Shown: one piece after another, positions 24,836 to 37,299 of the stretch
How the letters are laid out: each line of letters opens with the position of its first letter
How positions within the stretch are numbered: the first letter of the stretch is position 1
Assembly: GCA_021234155.1 (NCBI GenBank)
Contig: JAJEKV010000066.1
Span: 310,001 to 374,000 of the forward strand
Reading direction: 5' to 3'
DNA from: Isoetes taiwanensis
Taxonomy: Eukaryota; Streptophyta; Lycopodiopsida; Isoetales; Isoetaceae
Length of the DNA stretch: 64,000 bases
The notes under the pieces: model-generated
The model's input: the letters and a program-made list of their open reading frames with translations, nothing else
Databases searched by the model: none
Told to the model about the DNA's origin: nothing
Program-made: the position numbers and the translations under genes

Positions 24836-25545
24836 CCAGTAAACAATATAGGAAGCGAGCAATAAAGTACATGATTCTTGAAACAAAATCAAAGTCCCCA
24901 GGAATTCTCTCCCAGGCTATACTTGCTGAACTAGGAGCTGCAACAAACAAGAAGAAAAAAGGATGCAGGTCCTTTGAAAGAGCTTCATTGGTAGGACGTT
25001 CTGATAAAGAGACAAAAAGGACAAGGTAATGAGCAAGTCCCAAAAGAATATTGTTGGCTCTGTCCATCTTACAATAGCACTAAAAAATGCGCCTATAAAG
25101 TTCCCAACTACTAACAGATGTGTTGAGGGATTTGCCACCTTTGATAACTTTCTATCTCGTCCAGATAGCCACTGACCATAAATCTTCAGCTCTAACACCA
25201 CTATTGGAGACATGCACACATACCATATTGCAGGATGAACAAAGGTTGAAATTGCAGCTGGAATTCCCAGGGCCAAAAACATTGCTGCTACCCAAGGTGC
25301 AAAGAAAAAATTTAGAAAAAATTTACTCTGACTGGATGATAATACTCTTGTCGAACAGCTTCAAAATAATAAACCAACTTTGCAATGTATGTGGAAGAAA
25401 TTACAATATATGCTAAAAGTGCCAAAGTCCATATTGCCATGTTGACAAAGCTAGGAGCATGAAGAAATTTTGTTGCAGTATTAAAAGACAATTGTTTCCA
25501 AAGAATTTGGGAATCTAAGAAGGAATGGCCATGTCTTATCTTTTG
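24836..25545 (-). pseudogene. SLAC1/SLAH anion channel fragment, frameshifted
   Basis: Minus-strand coding begins near 25545 (SQILWKQLS). It continues with YYFEAVRQEYYHPVRVNFF, APWVAAMFLALGIP, LELKIYGQWLSG, ANPSTHLLVVGNFIGA, GLAHYLVLFVSL and LHPFFFLFVAAPS, ending at a GTGAGT donor near 24836. This is the central membrane core of slow-type anion channels of the TDT superfamily, known in guard cells and roots. A tandem 11-bp duplication (GAAAAAATTTA at 25304-25314 and 25315-25325) creates a stop and a frameshift right after VNFF. A second frameshift lies near 25045, before GLAHY. The cytosolic N-terminus and the last membrane helices are absent. It is non-functional. Confidence 0.88.
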
Positions 25546-25945
25546 GAAGCAAAGTGTCCTTTGATTCCTAATACAAAGTAAATCAATCTTAGACAACAGT
25601 AAGAGCATTATTTCAAGCTATACAACTCTCCTTACTATGTCTTATATTGTAAGTGCAGTTAAAAGGATAAATGATAAACCTGGCATGTGCTATGTTCCTT
25701 TCATCCAATCACAATCATCCCCTGCAACAAACTCCTAGCATTAGGCTAGTTGCCAAAAGCCCGTGTTGCACGATTGCCCAATAACAGACTTCCATCTGTT
25801 AAGGCCAAAGGCACAGAATTATTCCCAATTTTTAAACCCCTCCAAAAATGCCTCGCTCTCGATCTCTCTGTGGCCACTGAAACGAGAACAATTCATAGAA
25901 AACAGTCGAACAAGAAACATGGGATCCGACACCTGTAGAGTCCAA

Positions 25946-28100
25946 GAATAGCAACCCTATGAAGGATCACCATCTGCAACAAAACACCATCATTTCTTCA
26001 CGAAAAAAAGCCCTAAATGCTTCTATAACTCACCATGCTACCATCAGCAGGTATTCCCATACAAATACCATAAAAAACATTTGAAAAGCTTATCTAATAA
26101 ATATACCCCTTTTATTAGCCTTGCACAGTGACCAACTGTATCACAAAACAATGTACAAAAATAACATGGCTCAATTTCTTAGACAAATAGGCCAATGTGT
26201 TTCTGAAGCCAGTACTAATAATTTACTTTTCAATAGCCAGTACTTTTGCTTTTATCTTCATAATGTGGTTGGTTATCATGTTAGTCTTACACACTAAAGG
26301 TCTCCAATTCGAACTTGGATGAAACCATAATATTTCAAGCATATTTTTTCTCCCCATGTCAATTATTCCCAAAATGCAAATAACCTGTTAACGCATGTAT
26401 GCCATGGTTAATCGTCGCAACATGCGAAAAACTAAGAATACATGAAGGAATAAAGACTAAAACTAATCATTCATAGATTAACATAGATCCCATCATTCAT
26501 AGATCAACACAGAAGGAAAAAACATAAGTAACTAAGAATACATAAAGGAAAAAACTAAAACTGTCTGTAGTGAAGTCATTTGCAGAAGAATGGGGGAGAG
26601 TCAGAGCTCCAGAAGCTAGAAGACTATTGACTTCATTGTATCGAGAATTAGAGCTCCACAAGATCATGGATGTTTTCTAAGTAAAATATGGTTTATCCTT
26701 TCTCATCAACCATTGGGTCTTTGTACCATTTGAAATGGTAATATCTGTTGGTAGATTTGGGGGAGTATTTTTCACACCCTCCCATGTGTTCCTCCTTGGA
26801 TAGTATATTAACATAGGCAATAATGCTTGTTGGTCAGCAACAACAATGATGCACATTCCTTATTAGTTAGTATCAGCAATGCATGTTTCAGACTTTAGAC
26901 TGTTTAGTTTTATTTAGTTTCGTCAACTTCATGGTTAGTCAGTGGTGGACGCAATGCTACATTGTCCCGACTATGGGCTATTTAATTTTATTTATTTATA
27001 TTAGCTTTCTTATTGACAGTTTTGTAATAGCGATGGTTACATATGGTGTTATTGATTATCCTATTGGTCCTAGTGGTGTCAAAGTCTCAATCAATTCTCT
27101 GATTTGGGATATCTAAGATAAAGGTGGCTCTCAACATGGGCATCACCTCCTAGCTTAGCATCAACATCCTTTTAGACATGTCTCTTTCATCTTCTTTATT
27201 TCTATTTCTTTCCCTTTATTGTTACATCTTTTTTAATTTATTTTAATCCCCTAAAACCCCCCAACTCTTAGACCTTTCCTCCTTATCAAGCATTATGTCT
27301 TTCCTCCCTATCAAGCATTGCCAGGAATGTCTATTGCTTTCTACTTATCCGCATTAATGTCTATTCATCTGAGCATCCATAACTTCTTATTAATTTAGTG
27401 TACATTGACTGGTCTCTAACAGCTACTTACATCCAATCCATGTAAATTACTACACTATATTCAATCCAAAACTTTTGGTCACCGGTTCTAGCTCTGAACA
27501 TTTTGAAATTCTCAAAATCTATTGCATGTATATGTCTATAGACTTAGTTTAACTTTCTTTAATAAAAATCTACCAGTGGCCCTTCCATACATTACCTTAA
27601 GAGGACTTCATGGCCCTGGCTCATAGGGCTTTTCACTTCTCACCAATAGAAATAGCAAAAAATAAACACTACATCGAACAAACAAACAAACAAACAAACA
27701 TCCAAACAAGAGATCGGACTTTATAAGAAGCACGAATGGGGTTATGCATTCTGTGTAATCTGGAGTATCTGTTCATCTTGTATGCCTACGTATCAAATTC
27801 TGCCGCTTCTTCTCTCCATTTATCCTTCTAGTGAGATACCACCCTACCTCTCCATCTCTATCACCCCATCTGCCTCTCAATTTCTTTTGGGTCTGTTTGA
27901 TTGATGCATCTCTACAATGCTCATATATTTTGCCAATCTATGCTGGAAGGAGTTGTTGATCAGTCTCTTATTTGAGCTTTGGTAGCTTCATAGATCAGAA
28001 TATCAACTAGCGCTTGCTACATTCCTATCCCTCCTAGTCAGATCATTGCTAAATGCATAGATTCCCTTTACATCAAAATATAATCCTACCATATCTAAAG
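25946..28100. other. No gene recognised
   Basis: This is AT-rich DNA with short ORFs only. A (CAAA)n microsatellite lies at about 27680-27705. No coding family, LTR pair or TIR could be defined by eye. Confidence 0.5.
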
Positions 28101-28119
28101 ATTTGTATGCTGCTCATGC

Positions 28120-29320
28120 AGCATACTAGGTCGTAGTCTCTCAATGCAAGAGCAAACACACATGTTCTAGAGCTATCTGGATCCAAACTTGGGACCAGGC
28201 TGTAGTCTCTTTATGCAAGGGCAAACACACATCTAGAGAGGGTCCATCTGGATTCAAACTTGGGCTTGTATCACAGAGAATTTGAACTTACTCGAGGACA
28301 ATGTTGTATCATGGAGGATCCAAACTTGAACTTGTACTCACTGAGAATGTTGAAGATGATGTTTTTCTTTTATTATTTTAGGGCATCATTTTTATATATA
28401 GATTGAGTACGGAACTGAAGCATCATTTTGATAGATCCCTCTACATCATAATATTATTATTATTATTATAATAATAATAATAATAATAAAGTCTATTAAC
28501 GTCCACTGGAGCCCGTAGGCTATGGGACAAAAACAGTGTACAATACATTCCAAAAAGATATTTGTGAGATATCATTCCGGTATTAGTGACTTTCAATGGT
28601 GTTCAAAAGCTCCCGGAGGTAACCCCCCAAGTGTGGGAGTGTGGAATAGTCTTGAAATATCTCGTCCATAGATAAACTCCAGTCTATCATAGGATACCTG
28701 GCTCGTAAGGTATCATGTCTATGGCACATATAAATAGCATGCTTCTCATTTTCTATTCCTTCCCCACAAGCGCAAATTCTTTGGTCTTCTTCAATTTTCA
28801 GCCATCTCCCCTTTTTCATCATTAGACAATGGGAGTTCATACGCATACGTGCTATCGCTCGTATCTGTCCAGGGAATATGTTCTGGAGGCGTAAGTATAT
28901 GTTTGCGCTTTGGGTTAAAGTCCCTAATATAATATTGCAATTTCTTTTTTGAGGATGCATCACAATATGCCGTGAAGGCATACTCTTTGGATTCTTTTGT
29001 CACGATCAAATTCCAACGACCAAACCATCCATGTAAATCTTTGTACCAACAATTTCTCCCATCCACTTCCAGTTGTTCAGCAGCGCTATAATGCTACCAT
29101 ACCCAAAGATTTCTGCGTCGGCCCATGCACCATAGCAGGTTGTAGTCTTTTTACACGCATGTTTTAGCGCGGGTCTATCTGGATCCAAACTTGGGATTGG
29201 ATCAAAACTTGGGCTTGTATTCAAGAGAATGTTGTATCACGGAGGATCCAAAACTTGAACTTCTACTCACAAAGAATGTTGGGGGTGATGTTTTTCTTTT
29301 AGTGTTCAGGAAGAATGTTC
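28120..29320. repeat. Related direct repeats flanking LINE copy B
   Basis: A block at 28120-28440 recurs in diverged form at 29100-29320. Shared words are ATCTGGATCCAAACTTGGG, AATGTTGTATCA.GGAGGATCC and GATGTTTTTCTTTTA. Inside the first copy a ~70-bp unit (GTAGTCTCT..GCAA.GGCAAACACACAT) is itself doubled. The LINE at 28450-29095 lies between them. I cannot tell whether they are remnants of one larger duplication or of a SINE-like repeat. Confidence 0.6.
28450..29095 (-). mobile_element. 5'-truncated LINE, copy B (3' end)
   Basis: The minus-strand frame 28583-28981 encodes a LINE RT C-terminus with IRAIARMRMNSHCLMM and a CACGEG..ENEKHAIYMCHRH zinc-binding pattern, co-linear with copy A. Upstream sequence (28791-29066) continues in another frame, so a frameshift is present. 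The conserved 3' segment (TGGACGTTAATAGACTTTA on the minus strand) is followed by an ATT/AAT microsatellite at about 28450-28490. Confidence 0.75.
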
Positions 29321-29559
29321 AAGTTGATATTTTACTTCAATTCCCTTACAGCATCCTTTTCATATATAGATTGGACAAGAAATTGAGACCTAAATAATGG
29401 ATTAAACATATTAGATAAGGTCTAAGATTACTCGCATGTTTTAAGGGAAGCTTGAACTAGTGACATCTCATTCATAAGTTAATGAAAATTGAACTCATAA
29501 CATAGTTATTATTTGCAAAGGACTGTAAAAGCACAAAGTGTTATTTGCTTACATATGTG

Positions 29560-29795
29560 ATTGTATTATCTTATCGTTAGAGAACGATCATGAACAGACT
29601 TATCTTACCACACTTTGCAACGCGTCATACTTGTCTTATAAAATGCTATCCTTTAATCCTTGTGTTGATGGTTTTAAGCTTACCATGTGATTGAATATTG
29701 TTAAACGACAATCTATAACATTCTGCAACGCGCCATATTGCTCTTATAAAATTGTATCCTCTAATCCCTTGTGTTAACAGTTTTATAAGGCATTA
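29560..29795. repeat. Two ~125-bp direct repeats
   Basis: The segment around GCAACGCGTCATACTTGTC (from about 29618) recurs around GCAACGCGCCATATTGCTC (from about 29731). Both are followed by a TATAAAATNNTATCC block and a TTGTGTT..GGTTTTA block. Nothing coding is seen in 29330-31200, which is the 3' flank of the receptor kinase. Confidence 0.6.
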
Positions 29796-31298
29796 AAACT
29801 CGGTTATTCACGAGGATAACAAATAGTGATCCTAAAGTCCTCCCTAATGAATTATGAGGCACATATAGAATGTCCTTTCCAGCCAACATCATCTAGGTGC
29901 CAAACAAAACTTTGGCTAGAAAGGCATAACTTTATATGCGACCAATGTGGAAAGGGTTATCACAAAAGCCTATAAATGAAGATGCATATTATTATAGCAT
30001 TATTGCCAACTATACTGCTATTGTCGACACCATGTGAAATAAAGTGTTGTTAATGAATAAGGCAACTTACTATAGGTAGTATAATTCCACCACATGATCA
30101 AAGTCCCAAAAATAATCACACATGATGGCAAAGCAAGTGTACAATAAAACAGCATTGCAAGCACAAGCAGCCATCAACATAGCAGAATGCAAGCTCAAAA
30201 GACAACTCTGGACATCTTAAAGAACGCCACATTCTCAAAAGCCATGTAACAGAGATGGGAGAGGTCAACCACATTTTATTTATACTCCATGTGAGATCCT
30301 GATGGGCCACATGGCGTCTTTTCAGTTCAGAAGAATCTTTTAAAGGCCTTGCACTAAATATAGTCTATTCTGCATCCAAGTTTACGTCCATTTCCAGCTT
30401 CATGCCTTTTATGCCTCATCTTCGAGACCAAAACGCTTTTCTTGAGACCAACCGTTTTGTGCATAAGCACAAAATCCCCTTAACTCAATGCCAAGCACGA
30501 GAAAAAACATCAGTCCATAGAAATAACTTTGACTCTTTAACTATTAATTTAATATGGCAAACTGATGACAGAGAAATCTAACCCGCTTGCAACCACCATA
30601 CCATGAAAACAGCTATGCCTCTCTCTTTTCTGAATTCTTTTTTCTTTATTTCTGTGTGGAACATGGCACGTCCAAAAGAAACCGACAGATTTTTAGAGCA
30701 ACTAACGTACTTTAATATTTAAAAATACTCTGCAAAAGTAGCTGGCACATCATTCTGGAGTCCAATAAAACCAGACTTCATTTTCTTTGAAAACTTGATC
30801 AAATGGTGAGTCAAACAAGCTGGCATGAGATAAAAGCCAGCAACCAAATTTCTCAAAAGCGGATCAAATGTTGATCCAGCAATAAAGACATTATTCAAGA
30901 AATATTACGTACAAAATGGTTCAGCACACTGTAAAAATGATTTCTCTCTACATTCTGCTTATTTTTTCAGATAAATGATTTCAACAATGGCAAAGCAAGC
31001 TTCCTGCCCTAGTATGACTTGCAGGGCAGGCCTTGGACAATCATAGAAACACCAAGACAATAAATGGTTTAATGCTAAACTTTAAATGAACCTCATGGAT
31101 GCCAGCTTATCTCATTGATCATTGTACACTTAAGCTTCCATGCATTTCTCCAGAGCAATGTTTTGAGATTCTTATGAGATCCGCAATTCTGCTACCAGAA
31201 CCAAGATAATGTTACAAAGCCACAGCATAGCTAAGAATTTGCAAAGTCTGCTGAATTGCATATTATGCCTAATTGCCAATAGATATACGAGCCGCACA

Positions 31299-33498
31299 TC
31301 AACTATGGCGGTTTTCTGTGGACTCATCGGATCCTGGAGTCTGTACATAAGGGGGCGTATGGCCATTAGATTTCTCCTCAGACCTTTCTGATGATGGTAC
31401 TTTTGATCCATCATCGGTGTCAAACTGATGTATTTCCTCAATCATCTTCACAACTTGCTTCATTTTAGGGCGTTGATCAGGAGATGTAGCAACACAAGCC
31501 ATAGCTATCTGCAACATTTGAACCATTTCTTCTTCAATATTCTGATACCTCATCAATTCCAGGTCAAAGACTTCTGCTGTCCATTCCTCTCGCACAACAG
31601 ACTGCACCCATCTTGGTAGATCTATACCTTCATCATTCAGAGATGCCTGAGTGGGTGCTTTTCCAGTCAATAACTCAAGCAGAAGAACACCAAAACTGTA
31701 AACATCAGACTTCTGTGTAACTCTCCTAGTCTCTGCAACTTCTGGAGCTCTATATCCAACAATCCGAGAGGCAGCCACAGTGGGGCTAAGAAGCTGTGTG
31801 AGACCAAAGTCTGACACACATGCATCATAATCCTTTTTCAGCAAGACATTAGATGACTTGATATTACCATGGGTATTGGTCCCTTGGTCATGCAGATAAG
31901 CAATGCCTCTGGCTGCACCGAGAGCTATGCGTACCCGTGTAACCCAATCCAATGGTGTGCGCCCTGCACCTCTACTACCTGCATTGACAATAAAGACACT
32001 CATAAACAAAGAAACTAGTCAGTACTGTTACAACTTACTCGGAAACAAAGAAACCAATCAGCTGTTACAAGTTACAATTGATCCAAAGAAACTATAACTT
32101 TCAACTAACTGTCACACATGTTCCCAATGATTTTAAGATCCATGCGCTCAAATTTTCTGCGTGTAAAATAAACAAAGACGAATTTCTTTCAAGGAAAAAG
32201 GAGAGCATACCATGTAATAATGCTGATAGACTTCCCATTGACAAGTAGTCGTATACAAGCAGCTTCTCATCCTTAGAGTAATAATAAGCTCTGAGAGGAA
32301 CCAAATTTGGATGCTGCAACTTGCCAACAGAACTAATTTGCAGCTCAAACTCCTTGCTCCCAAGAGTAACATCTTTCAGCCGCTTAACAGCGACAGTGGC
32401 TCCATCCTCCAGCACTGCTTTATACGCAGTTCCAATGCTACCTTTGCCAAGGACCTCAGCTGAAGCCCTGAGAAGATCCTCAAGATCAAACTTATAACGA
32501 CCACCTTCAAAGAACACAAGTTTGTTACGCTCAGGTTCTGCCTGCACAGCCCTTGCTGTATACTCCTCCTTGGAGTCCTCGGATGCCTTGCTTTCAGTAG
32601 TCTCTGTCTTAATAGCTTTGGGTTGAGCATCATCATCATCAGATCTCTTAAGACAGCAAAGGCAGTACAAAAGAGAAAGCAAAAGCAAGAAACCCACTAT
32701 ACATCCGATAACTATACCAACTATGGCGCCCGTGCTGAGCTTCTTTTTTTTCTTTCCAGCAGAAACAGGGCTAGAGGGTGAAACACCAGAAGTAGGGGAT
32801 TCTGAAGGAGCACAAGCAGTAGCTAACGGAGGACCACATATGTTGCCATTCCCAAGAAATGCTGCAGATGTAAACTTTTGCAACTTGGACGGAACTGACC
32901 CATTTAGCTTATTGTTGGCAACGCTGAAGTTTGTCAAGCTTGGGTATTCTCCATCTGGTATGCTGCCTGTAAATGAGTTATTCTGAAGATACAGCACGAT
33001 GAGGTTTGCTAATTTACCCAGAGAAGCTGGGATACTGCCGTTGAAATTGTTGTAAGAGAAATCTAGAACATGTATATCAGTCCAGATGCTAAAATCACTT
33101 GGAAGTGGTCCTGAAAACTTATTATGCTGGAAGTAAAACTTCCTTAACTTGGTACAGTTCGACAAATCCGGAAATGGTCCGGTGAAGCCGTTGGCCCTTA
33201 GACTAAGAGCCCGAAGCTCTGTAAGGCGACTCAACGTCCCTGTAACGATTTCTCCTTTTAGCACACGACCAGGTAGCCGGAGCTCTGTAACACTATTGTT
33301 GCTGCAAGTAACTCCACGCCATCCGCAGTGGTCCACATTTTGATTCCAGTCTAACCTGTTGCCAAAATCATGTGCATTTTTGAAGGCCAGAAGGCCGGCC
33401 TTGTCGTCGTCAGGAGAAGCAATGCAACTCAAATTTAGAACAGCTACCCATAACCAAAACCATAGCCAGATTCGAGGATTCCGCACCGGATTCCTCAT
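31299..33498 (-). CDS. LRR receptor-like kinase, subfamily III
   Basis: Exon 1 is 33498-32211 and exon 2 is 31978-31299 (GT/AG intron, phase 1). Together they give 1968 nt and 655 aa. The layout is: signal peptide about 1-27; an LRRNT segment ending HCGWRGVTC; about five LRRs (70-210); a Ser/Pro stalk; one membrane helix about 257-282; an acidic juxtamembrane stretch; and a kinase domain about 340-615. The P-loop ([11 protein letters not shown]), the lysine of [10 protein letters not shown] (SDFGLTQLL) and APE (YRAPEV) are present. The catalytic HRD is replaced by HGN (THGNIKSSN), so phosphotransfer is doubtful; this is common in subfamily III (RKL1/PRK-like). It is a plasma-membrane receptor or co-receptor with unknown ligand. 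Start ATG 33498 gives a good secretion signal. No lesions were seen. Confidence 0.95.
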
Positions 33499-33599
33499 TG
33501 CAGAAGCTTATCCAACCCTCAGAAGATATTTAACAGCAGAAGCGCCTTGCATGCATATAATACCATGGCAAAAACGCTGCAAAAAATGGGAAATCGTTC

Positions 33600-36280
33600 A
33601 CAGAATGAAAAAAAGAGGCCAAGAAATGAAATGGGCGAGCTTAGAAAACGTTACCAGAGGGTGTGCAGATCCGATATAAACGGCAGAAAACCCAGCACCG
33701 GAGTTGGGAGTTATGGCGCGGATCACAAGCTCCGGCGAGGAGGAAGGAAAGAAAGGAGCAAAGGGGACCACCGGCTGACAGGTAGGCGCTTAAACCCGCT
33801 GGAAGTCCTGTGTATTTTTTACACCGGACTCATGAACAAGGCGGCCACCATAGCCAGAGCTTCGCTGGCGGTAAAGGGTTTTTTTACACTGGCACGCTGC
33901 TTTTACACCGGGGCGTAGAGAACTGGCCATGCTGGTGGGGGGCAGTCCTGCCATGTCCAGCACTGCTGGTCCATCTATTTGTTTTATTTTTAACTCCTTT
34001 TTTTTTTTTGATTTGGCCCCATTGTTAGTTGGTTATAATGCCCCCATTGGCATGTGAACAACTTCTAACTTCTTCTGCCCCTTCCCTATTTCCTAGCAAA
34101 TCATACTACGTGAACTAGACCCTTTTTTTTTGTCCATTTTGCCATTCGCTTTTACTATTGACTAGGCCAGACATTTTACTACTGCCTTCCTCCTTGCAAT
34201 TCCCCTATTGGCCCAGTTCCAGTTCCTGTTCCTGTTGAAATTATTCCCATCGATCAATGGACCTCCGTCCCTCCCACCCGCTGGGATGAAATCCTATCCA
34301 TCCAAATCCTAGCCCCTTCCACTCCACTTCCCTCCATATGTTACCCTCAGTGGGTTCCTGCTCGGCATTGCCCTAGGTTGCAAGTTTTTCAAAGTTGCCA
34401 TGTTCTTTATTTACTACGCCCAAGCTCTGGATGTTCTGACTTACCATATCCTCCATCTACTAGGTCCAAACTTGTCGATCCCTTTAACTTCTGTTTACCA
34501 GTTCCAGCTGCCAAGTCGCCACACTCAACGTGCCATTATCATATTGCCTATTATTCTGTGGCTCACAATTCGAAGCAGACCCCTGTTGCTTGGCTCTGAT
34601 GTTGCCATCTTTAGATTCTTCTTCTGTTTCTGAATTCTCGTGATCGTGCTCCCCCCGATATGTTGGTCATTAATCCCTACCTCCTAGATCTTTCTTGACA
34701 ACCTGGTCGTGGAAGTTCTTACCCGGTGCAAAACGGGTGAGAGCATTATAGTAAAAGCAATATGACCTTTTGCATCTATGCATTAAGGTAGATGACATAT
34801 CATGATATTCCCACTCAATAAAAGTCATTAAAGGTGGTGTCATGTTTTCGCAAGCGCAAGTAGCAGTGACATGGTTTACCAGTCTTAATGTTGTGAGCAG
34901 TTGTGAAAGTCCAATTAGCGAAAGCAACCACTAGCTTCGACTGCTTATGTCCTTTTAGTTGGGTATCTAGAGTAATGTAGACATCACTAACCTCAACAAC
35001 CCTTTGTCTGTATTCATATATGTGGATATTTTATGGTAAATGCAACATGACTTTTGACTCTCCCAGTTTTTCACCTCATTGCTTCCCCATGCTTTTGGGC
35101 TAGGCTACCTTGGCGAGATGCTACAAGTGCAATATGTAGGCAATATGTAGGGCATCTTGCCATCTTTTAGATACAACTAATATGTTGGAATTTCGTGCAT
35201 TCATATATTTGGTATCATTTGACAAAAGATCTGTAGCTACATAGATCTTGAATATGCATATTATATTGTTGGGTTCATTCCTCTATTATCTACTTCACCA
35301 CATGTGCCCCTCTCTATTCAATTCATTTTGTACTTTATACATGTTAACATTATCTCTTGGATACTAGTGCAAATGCATTTATTTTGCTTAGATTACGTGT
35401 AGTTAGAGTATTAAGGAGCAAAGTTGGTGTATGGACGTATTCAAAAGGATGTCATGTATAATATCTTGTTATGTGGGGTGGATTCCATTCTCCAACTATT
35501 ATTAATTACCACTACTAATACTATGACACAACACCTCAAACGCCAAGCCCCTCTTTAATGGGTGGTGAGCGTACATTCCTAACAATCAATATCTTTGGAC
35601 TCGAAGACACACCATGCCCCTCTCTAAATGGAATTTTTCCAATATCTTTATCTCATCGCATTGCAATTATCAGTAAGCATACGTATTTCAAAGAGCCTGC
35701 ATATGGTATTATTGACCACAACAAAGGTTTATGAAGTGCCGAGAAGCAATCAGTTCCAATACGGTGCAAAATGGTGGTTATGATATCACATCTCCCTACC
35801 AGCTGGGTAGATGACTTTGTTGTTGGGGAGTAGAAATTTGGAGATGTCCCATGCAATTTTTACTTGTAACTTTGAGTGCCTTGAGGATGCAAGTGCAACT
35901 CTTAGTTCAATTCAATAAAACTCCTGAAAACAACTATTGTTGTACATACCAGGTCTCAAGACCACTCAAGAAACATTTATCTAGGAAGAATGCACTAATA
36001 GTAGAAGAGTTAAGAGCCATAGCCAAGGAAAGGTAAAAAATAAAATAATTTCGGCAATTAAATTATATGGCTAAGAAGATCTGGGTATGAGGTATTATGC
36101 AAGCTTTTGTTCAAAACAATTGTATACTATTGCCCATAACATCTCACTATGAAATTGGTATATCTAAAAATTGAAAGAACCATTGAAAGCCCCAATTGAT
36201 CAAGGTTTAATGTTTACAAGAAACTTATTGCGGCGGCCAAGGCCGCTGCGAACGTTTCTCTTCCTCGTCTTGTCTATTTT
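33600..36280. other. Upstream region of the receptor kinase; no gene recognised
   Basis: The 5' flank of the receptor kinase contains short ORFs only. A GTTTTTTTACAC..CTTTTACACCGGGG stretch near 33878-33915 is imperfectly repeated with TTTTTTACACCGG at 33813. No protein family, TIR pair or LTR pair could be supported. Confidence 0.5.
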
Positions 36281-36284
36281 AAGC

Positions 36285-36620
36285 TAGAACATGCAAGATT
36301 TGAACCTGCATTTCTTCACCATGCGTTCAGCGCCTGCACGATAGAAGGTTGCTGATCATAACGACTATAAGATTCCCAATGCGAAGTGTTATATATTTTT
36401 TTTCAAACATGTCATGCAATGATAGCCAGTGGGGTTTGAACCTTGGCGGGGGACCACTAGGCCATCATCGCCATGAACATAGAACATTTACGGCCACCCA
36501 ATAGTAGCCAGTGGGATTTGAGCTTGGGCGGGGGACACCCGTTTCCAATAGCCTAACCACCAGACTGCTTTGCGATAGGCATATTGTAGTTTATTCATGC
36601 CACCCAATGATAGCCAATGG
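36285..36620 (-). repeat. tRNA-like (SINE-like) repeats
   Basis: Read on the minus strand, two or three segments resemble pol III promoters. One has GGCCTAGTGGTCCCCCGCC followed by GGTTCAAACCC (about 36475-36430). A second related copy ends near 36500, and a third near 36610 shares CCACCCAATRRTAGCCARTGGG. Another B-box-like word, GGTTCAAATCTTGC, is at about 36290-36305. They are too degenerate to fold as tRNAs and more likely come from a tRNA-derived SINE. Confidence 0.45.
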
Positions 36621-36639
36621 GCTTGACTTACTTACATTG

Positions 36640-36880
36640 GAAAATCGCATTGGAGATTGTCTTACTGAAATTTGCAAAATCTCGTTGGAGACTGACTTAC
36701 TAGAAATTGGAAAATCTCATTGGAGATTGGCTTATTGGAATTGCAAAATCTCATTGGAGATTGACTTACTGAAATTGCAAAATCTCATTGGAGATTGACT
36801 ACTGAATATCTCTAATTGGCAAATCTTATTGGAGATTGACTGCTTGATTATCTTTAATTGGAAAATTTTCTTGAAGATTG
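36640..36880. repeat. Minisatellite, unit about 35-45 bp
   Basis: Six to seven imperfect copies of AAATTGCAAAATCTCATTGGAGATTGACTTACTG-like units occur in tandem. Copies around 36670-36800 are the most regular. A single related word (GAATCTCACTGGAGATTG) reappears at 37430. No function is apparent. Confidence 0.8.
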
Positions 36881-37299
36881 ACTTTGGAAGATGAATGTCA
36901 TTACAAGAAGTTTGCTACAAAGCATAAAACTTTTCTTGGAATTCATAATGAGGTCCACCTGGTAAGAGATACGTATAATGTGCTTGAAAACACTTTCATG
37001 AATGTTGATTAAGGATGTTTGTTGAGGAGGCATGAAATTTTGCATGTATTGGATATTGGTTTTAGTGTTGAATTTCAATGCGCTTGCCTCATTCTATTTC
37101 TTACCTCTATGCTATAGGTTTTCTTATTGAATTTAACAAGCCAATATACTTTTTATGTCAAAGCTTGTCATGTTGTTGTTTGGCATCTAGATAAGTTTCC
37201 CTCTTTATGACCTCGTGCAAAATTTGGTCTAACACCATGTGGTGGTGATGCTAGTTCTTTATGCCTCTTTGAAAATACATGGAAACCTTTTTTAAGATA

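Noticed and set aside
36232-36252. GC-rich palindrome (GCGGCCAAGGCCGC) as a second Helitron 3' end
   Set aside because: No CTRR motif follows within about 15 bases on either strand, and no matching TC terminus was seen.
36285-36480. Possible tRNA genes on the minus strand
   Set aside because: A-box and B-box words are present, but no acceptor or anticodon stems could be folded; more likely SINE-derived.
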